From JASLDZ01 sp964244065 (GTDB lineage: Bacteria; Pseudomonadota; Alphaproteobacteria; Caulobacterales; Caulobacteraceae), in the NCBI GenBank assembly GCA_964244065.1, contig CAXTHH010000004.1, positions 168,746-232,745 of the forward strand: a DNA stretch of 64,000 nt, read 5' to 3'. This document shows, piece by piece, positions 60,883 through 64,000 of the stretch; the stretch's first letter is position 1, and every line of letters starts with the position of its first letter. A program made the translations under genes and the position numbers. The notes under the pieces are model-generated. The model was not told where the DNA came from. It searched no databases and worked only from the letters and a program-made list of their open reading frames with translations.

Positions 60883-61718
60883 GGGCGGTCGAGGAAGGTC
60901 GCCATGACTTGAAGGAAGGCCGGATCCTGCAGCGCCGTCAAATGGGTTCCCTTCACCCGGGCGACTTCCGCCCCAGGGATCAGGCGGGCGAGGGCGGCGG
61001 GATCGCCGTTGTCGTCGTCCGCGTCCCCAGCCAGCACGAGGACCTTGCGCCGCAGCGCGGCCAGGGCCGCGGGCGGGGTCGAGACCTGCTGGTTCAGCAC
61101 GTTGACGATCGCCGCGCGCGAGTCGCCCGCCTGCGCCATCATCCGCCAGACCACGGCCCCGACCTGCGGGTTGGCCGACGCGGGCCCGTTCGTCACGTAG
61201 TCCAGGAACGTACGCCGCCCCGCGTCCACGTCGACCACGCCGCTCTCGCCCAGGCCCCCCAGCACCGTGCGCCGGGCACGGGCGCCCCGCACGAGCATCC
61301 GCAGCGCCATCCGCGCGCCCAGCGAGTAGCCGACGAGGTCGAAGCCCGTCCATCCGAGGTGGCGCAGGAGGGCCTCCTGGTCGAGGGCCAGCACGTCGGG
61401 CGGGTAGGCCTTGGGATCCACGGGTGCGGCGGACTTGCCATGTCCGCGGAAGTCGGGCGCCACGACCTGGCGGCCCCGGGCGGCGAGGCCGGGCGCGATC
61501 GCGGTGTCGAACCAGTTCGACTGCCCGTTGACGATCAGGCCGTGCAGCAGCAGCGTCGGCCGCCCTTCGCCCAGCGTTCGGTAGGCGAGGCGGGCCCCGT
61601 CGAAACTCGTGAAGGTCAGCGGCTCGGGCGCCGTCGCGGCCCGCGCCGAGGTGGCCGCGAGGGCGGCCGCGGCGCCGGCGGCGATGACGGTGCGGCGCCC
61701 GGGATGGTCGGTGCTCAT
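60879..61718 (-). CDS. exported alpha/beta hydrolase
   Basis: The 279-aa protein has a Tat-like leader (HPGRRTVIAAGAAAALAATSARA) and an alpha/beta hydrolase core: LLLHGLIVNG (oxyanion), DFRGHGKS, the nucleophile elbow LVGYSLGARMAL (Ser near 120), VLAGDADDDNGDPA with the acid and GTHLTALQDPAF with the His. The family is wide; sitting between gntP and gntR it could release gluconate from a lactone or ester in the periplasm, but this is inference. ATG 61718 is 13 bp after the gntP stop. Confidence 0.85.
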   Translation of the reverse strand: MSTDHPGRRTVIAAGAAAALAATSARAATAPEPLTFTSFDGARLAYRTLGEGRPTLLLHGLIVNGQSNWFDTAIAPGLAARGRQVVAPDFRGHGKSAAPVDPKAYPPDVLALDQEALLRHLGWTGFDLVGYSLGARMALRMLVRGARARRTVLGGLGESGVVDVDAGRRTFLDYVTNGPASANPQVGAVVWRMMAQAGDSRAAIVNVLNQQVSTPPAALAALRRKVLVLAGDADDDNGDPAALARLIPGAEVARVKGTHLTALQDPAFLQVMATFLDRP

Positions 61719-61731
61719 GGCTTGGCTTTCA

Positions 61732-63078
61732 TCACGGGAGAAGACCGAGGATCAGGACGCCGAGGAGCCCGGTGACGGAGATCGCCGCCTCCATGATCGA
61801 CCAAGACCGGAAGGTGTCGCCGAGGCCGAGGCCCAGGTAGGTCTTCACCTGCCAGAAGCCCGCGTCGTTGACGTGCGAGAAGAAGACCGACCCCGCGCCC
61901 ACCGCCAGCACGAGCAGCGACCGGTCCATGGCGGGCAGGGTCGCGGCGGCCGGGGCCATGACGCCGGCGGCGGTCAGGGTCGCGAGGGTGGCCGAGCCCG
62001 TCGCGTTGCGCATGATGGCCGCCACGACCCAGCCCGTGACGGCGGGCGACAGCGACAGCGACCGCGAGAGCGCCCCCAGCGCGGTCGTGAAGCCGCCGTC
62101 GATCATCACCTGCTTCAGCGCCCCTCCCGCCCCGATGACGAGGAGCACGGGCGCCACGGCGCCGATGGCGGCGGCCAGGTGCCCCGGCAGGCCCGCTCGC
62201 GCCGGTGGCGGCGCGCTCACCAGGGCGAGGAGGAGGACGGCCAGCAGGACCAGCACGGGATCGGTCAGGACGTCCGCCGCCGCCGAGGCCTGGGGCAGGC
62301 CCACGCGCAGGAGCGCCCCTGTCCCGATCAGCAGGGGCGCGGCCAGCAACAGCAGGAGCGTTCGCCCGGGTGCGCCCGGCGGGGCCGCGCCCGACCCGCT
62401 CCCCAGCGAGTCGAGGACCGCGGCGGGCGGTGCGGCGCGCACGCGCCGGGCGGTCGTCCTCGGCACGATCCAGCCCCCCACGAAGGCGCCCAGGGGAGCC
62501 AGCAGCAGGCCCAGGAGGAAGGTGCGCCCGAGGTCGGCCTGCAGCAGGGTGATCGCCGCGACCGGCCCCGGGTGCGGCGGGGTGAAGGCGTGCAGGACCG
62601 ACAGCGTGGCCAGCACCGGCAGGGCCGTCGCCATGACGGCGTCGCGCCCGGGGCTCGCGCCCCCGTCCGCCGACCGCGTCCGCGCCACGGCGAAGACGAT
62701 CGGCAGCATGAGCAGCACGCCGGACTCGAAGAACATCGGCAGGCCGACCAGGGCGGTCAGTCCGATCAGGCCGAGGCCGTTCCTCGTGGCCCCCAGGCGC
62801 ATCGCCAGGCGACCCACCCCGTCATCCGCTGCGATCACCGCGCCGAGCATCGCCCCGAAGGCCAGGACCAGTCCCGTGCCGCCCATCGCCTCGCCGAAGC
62901 CTCGCCTCAGCGCCAAGGCGGCGGCGGCCAGGGGCAGGCCGCCAAGCACGCCCAGCCACAGCGCCGCCAGGGTCAGCGCCACGACCGGAGGGACGCGCCT
63001 CCACGACAGCCCGAGCAGCAAGATGAGGGCGCTTGCCCCTGCGGCGAGCACCCCCGCGTATTGGCCGAGATCGGGCAT
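61732..63078 (-). CDS. gntP: GntP family gluconate:H+ symporter
   Basis: The 448-aa membrane protein has about 12 helices and GntP signatures: GGTGLVLAFGAMLGAVIAADDGVGRLA, ESGVLLMLPIVFAVAR, HAFTPPHPGPVAAITLL (family PHPGP motif), VIGAGGALKQVMIDGG and FSHVNDAGFWQVKTY. It carries gluconate or a related sugar acid across the inner membrane. ATG 63078 has no ribosome-binding site; the operator palindrome begins 3 bp upstream, so the mRNA may be leaderless, or the true start is a little downstream. Confidence 0.93.
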   Translation of the reverse strand: MPDLGQYAGVLAAGASALILLLGLSWRRVPPVVALTLAALWLGVLGGLPLAAAALALRRGFGEAMGGTGLVLAFGAMLGAVIAADDGVGRLAMRLGATRNGLGLIGLTALVGLPMFFESGVLLMLPIVFAVARTRSADGGASPGRDAVMATALPVLATLSVLHAFTPPHPGPVAAITLLQADLGRTFLLGLLLAPLGAFVGGWIVPRTTARRVRAAPPAAVLDSLGSGSGAAPPGAPGRTLLLLLAAPLLIGTGALLRVGLPQASAAADVLTDPVLVLLAVLLLALVSAPPPARAGLPGHLAAAIGAVAPVLLVIGAGGALKQVMIDGGFTTALGALSRSLSLSPAVTGWVVAAIMRNATGSATLATLTAAGVMAPAAATLPAMDRSLLVLAVGAGSVFFSHVNDAGFWQVKTYLGLGLGDTFRSWSIMEAAISVTGLLGVLILGLLP

Positions 63079-63081
63079 TGG

Positions 63082-63092
63082 TGGTCAGACCA
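63082..63092. promoter_or_regulatory. candidate GntR operator 3 in front of gntP
   Basis: TGGTCAGACCA is a perfect 11-bp palindrome of the TGGTnnnACCA form, beginning 3 bp upstream of the gntP ATG. A second half-site ACCA follows at 63094-63097. It would let GntR repress the gntP-hydrolase-gntR operon, including its own gene. Confidence 0.5.
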
Positions 63093-63347
63093 GACCAGAG
63101 CGACGGAAGCGGGTCAACGTGCGGCAGTGAGAGCGCCGACGCTTCGGATGCGCGGCGCGAGTGTTGGCCGGCGAACGCGGCGCCCGGGCGCTCCAGTGGC
63201 AAGGGTCACGGATCCGCCGGGGGTGAGGACGTGTCCACCTGACCTTTGCGAAGGGGCGCTCGTGGGATCGTCGCCCCAGCCAAGCTTCGGGGGCCAGCGG
63301 TATGGACCCGCTACGGCTCAGCGGCGGCCGATGCGCGATCCCACCCC

Positions 63348-63557
63348 TTACGCGCCGTCCGGATCGAGCGCCTGCCGGCGCGCCTCATCCACCGCAGCCT
63401 CGAGTTCGCGGACGGCGGCTTCGCTACGCTTAAGCTTGGCGCGCTCAGATCTGAGAGCCGCCTCCTTCCGGGCAAGCTCAGACCCGGCCTGTTTTCGCCT
63501 GCGCAGATCCTCCGCCGCCAGCTCGGCCAACCACGCCCGATGCTGATCCCGGTCCAT
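63348..63557 (-). CDS. possible 69-aa coiled-coil protein
   Basis: The frame from ATG 63557 encodes a Lys/Arg/Glu/Ala-rich helical peptide: WLAELAAEDLRRRKQAGSE then RKEAALRSERAKLKRSEAAV, with heptad-like leucines, ending in RRQALDPDGA. No good ribosome-binding site lies directly upstream (GGGAGG is about 17 nt away). Its charged helical content looks like protein rather than chance, but the case is moderate. No function is recognised. Confidence 0.4.
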   Translation of the reverse strand: MDRDQHRAWLAELAAEDLRRRKQAGSELARKEAALRSERAKLKRSEAAVRELEAAVDEARRQALDPDGA

Positions 63558-63970
63558 GGAGCGTCACATGCGCCTCCCGGCGGGCGCGCGCCACTCTCCG
63601 ACGGTCGGATCGCGCCAGGAACACGACATCGCGCTCACGGTCGGTCGACGCACCTGAGCCGCCAGCCACCCGCCAGCTCTCGGCGCTGTGTCATCAAACA
63701 CGGGACGGCTATGCGGCGGAGGCTTGGCTTGGCTCCGCCGCTCGTGGCGGCTGCGCACGCTGATGTCCTTCGCCTGGAGGTGCGCGAATAGTGTGACCGG
63801 GCTCTCGGCCGGGCCTTCGCCGCCGGCTCCTACGAGAGCCTCTTGGGAACTGCCGCTATCGCGGCGTCGCCTCCAGCCGTCACCTTCGTGTCTCACGGAG
63901 GGCGGAGCGGGCGCGGGTGTCGTTAGCCGCGCGCCTGGGGCCGGCTGGCGTGGGTGTTTGTCTGGGGATT

Positions 63971-64000
63971 TGGGTGCGGGGACAGGATTTGAACCTGTGA
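63971..64000 (-). tRNA. 3' part of a tRNA, probably initiator tRNA-Met
   Basis: The minus strand reads a T-arm ACAGG-TTCAAAT-CCTGT followed by CCCCGCA and C-CCA at the right edge of the window. The T-arm and CCCCGCA acceptor resemble the initiator tRNA of alphaproteobacteria (CGCGGGG at the 5' end). The discriminator base here is C rather than the usual A. The rest of the molecule lies beyond the window, so the anticodon is unknown. Confidence 0.6.

Larger units (their letters stand above)
63079..63970. other. 890-bp low-information region before the tRNA
   Basis: This stretch holds the gntP operator and promoter and, on the minus strand, one possible 69-aa coiled-coil gene (63348-63557). 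Frames on both strands over 63240-63900 are long but lack a convincing start signal and codon pattern. GC appears a little lower than elsewhere. No repeat or mobile-element hallmark was seen. Confidence 0.5.

Noticed and set aside
61609..63546. 645-codon plus-strand frame opposite gntP
   Set aside because: Gln/Arg/Gly-rich low-complexity composition; gntP on the other strand has the family motifs.
63564..63896. 110-codon minus-strand frame in the terminal gap
   Set aside because: No ribosome-binding site, odd Arg/Ser/Pro-rich composition and no recognisable domain.

Overview
The window is a GC-rich bacterial chromosome segment with dense coding, very short intergenic gaps and many GTGA/ATGA start-stop overlaps. 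The purine block purC-purS-purQ-purL followed by bolA and a CGFS glutaredoxin, the solitary rpsD, the DUF1476-type ATPase inhibitor (zeta subunit), the ethylmalonyl-CoA mutase and the alphaproteobacterial tRNA signatures point to Alphaproteobacteria, most likely Caulobacterales (Caulobacter/Phenylobacterium-like). Genus is an inference. I see no rRNA, CRISPR array, insertion sequence or prophage.

Layout. 1-8.3 kb: end of a gamma-carbonic-anhydrase-like protein, a DUF5872 protein, an MFS carrier, a glutathione transferase, the minus-strand run sfsA-map-radC, a CinA/GYF-like/DUF3429 run and a secreted repeat protein. 8.3-23.2 kb: the housekeeping purine block (purB, purC, purS, purQ, purL), interrupted by a 77-aa coiled-coil gene, a TspO-like membrane protein, a probable 35-aa protein and three overlapping genes for disordered hydrophilic proteins. 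It is followed by bolA, a degenerate aldo/keto reductase, a GAF-EAL phosphodiesterase, grxD, a DUF3089 hydrolase and rpsD with a good terminator. 23.4-29 kb: AI-2E family carrier, M20 peptidase, SPOUT methyltransferase, glycine-zipper protein and icd.

29-35 kb is a stress-type accessory block: two DJ-1/PfpI proteins, one GlxA-type regulator (a third DJ-1 domain), Ada, a GNAT acetyltransferase, a QorB-like oxidoreductase and a TetR regulator. 35.3-39.6 kb: a complete ssuADCB alkanesulfonate operon plus an isochorismatase-like hydrolase. 39.9-47.6 kb: sulfur and C2 metabolism (cystathionine beta-synthase and a gamma-lyase/synthase giving a likely reverse transsulfuration route, and ethylmalonyl-CoA mutase), a tRNA-Leu(UAA) and several secreted or membrane-linked unknowns. 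47.7-51.6 kb: a paoABC-type molybdenum aldehyde oxidoreductase.

51.7-56.6 kb is a phosphate-scavenging group (PI-PLC-like enzyme, PafA-like and PhoD phosphatases) with Pho-box-like 11-bp-period repeats in its divergent promoter. 56.8-63.1 kb is a likely gluconate module: a TonB-dependent receptor, gluconokinase, a FadR-type GntR regulator, an exported alpha/beta hydrolase and a GntP permease. Three near-identical TGGTCAGACCA-type palindromes sit exactly in its two promoter regions; this is the most coherent new regulatory inference in the window. The last 0.9 kb is nearly gene-poor and ends in the 3' part of a tRNA, probably initiator tRNA-Met. All function calls are from reading the translated sequence; no database search was run.
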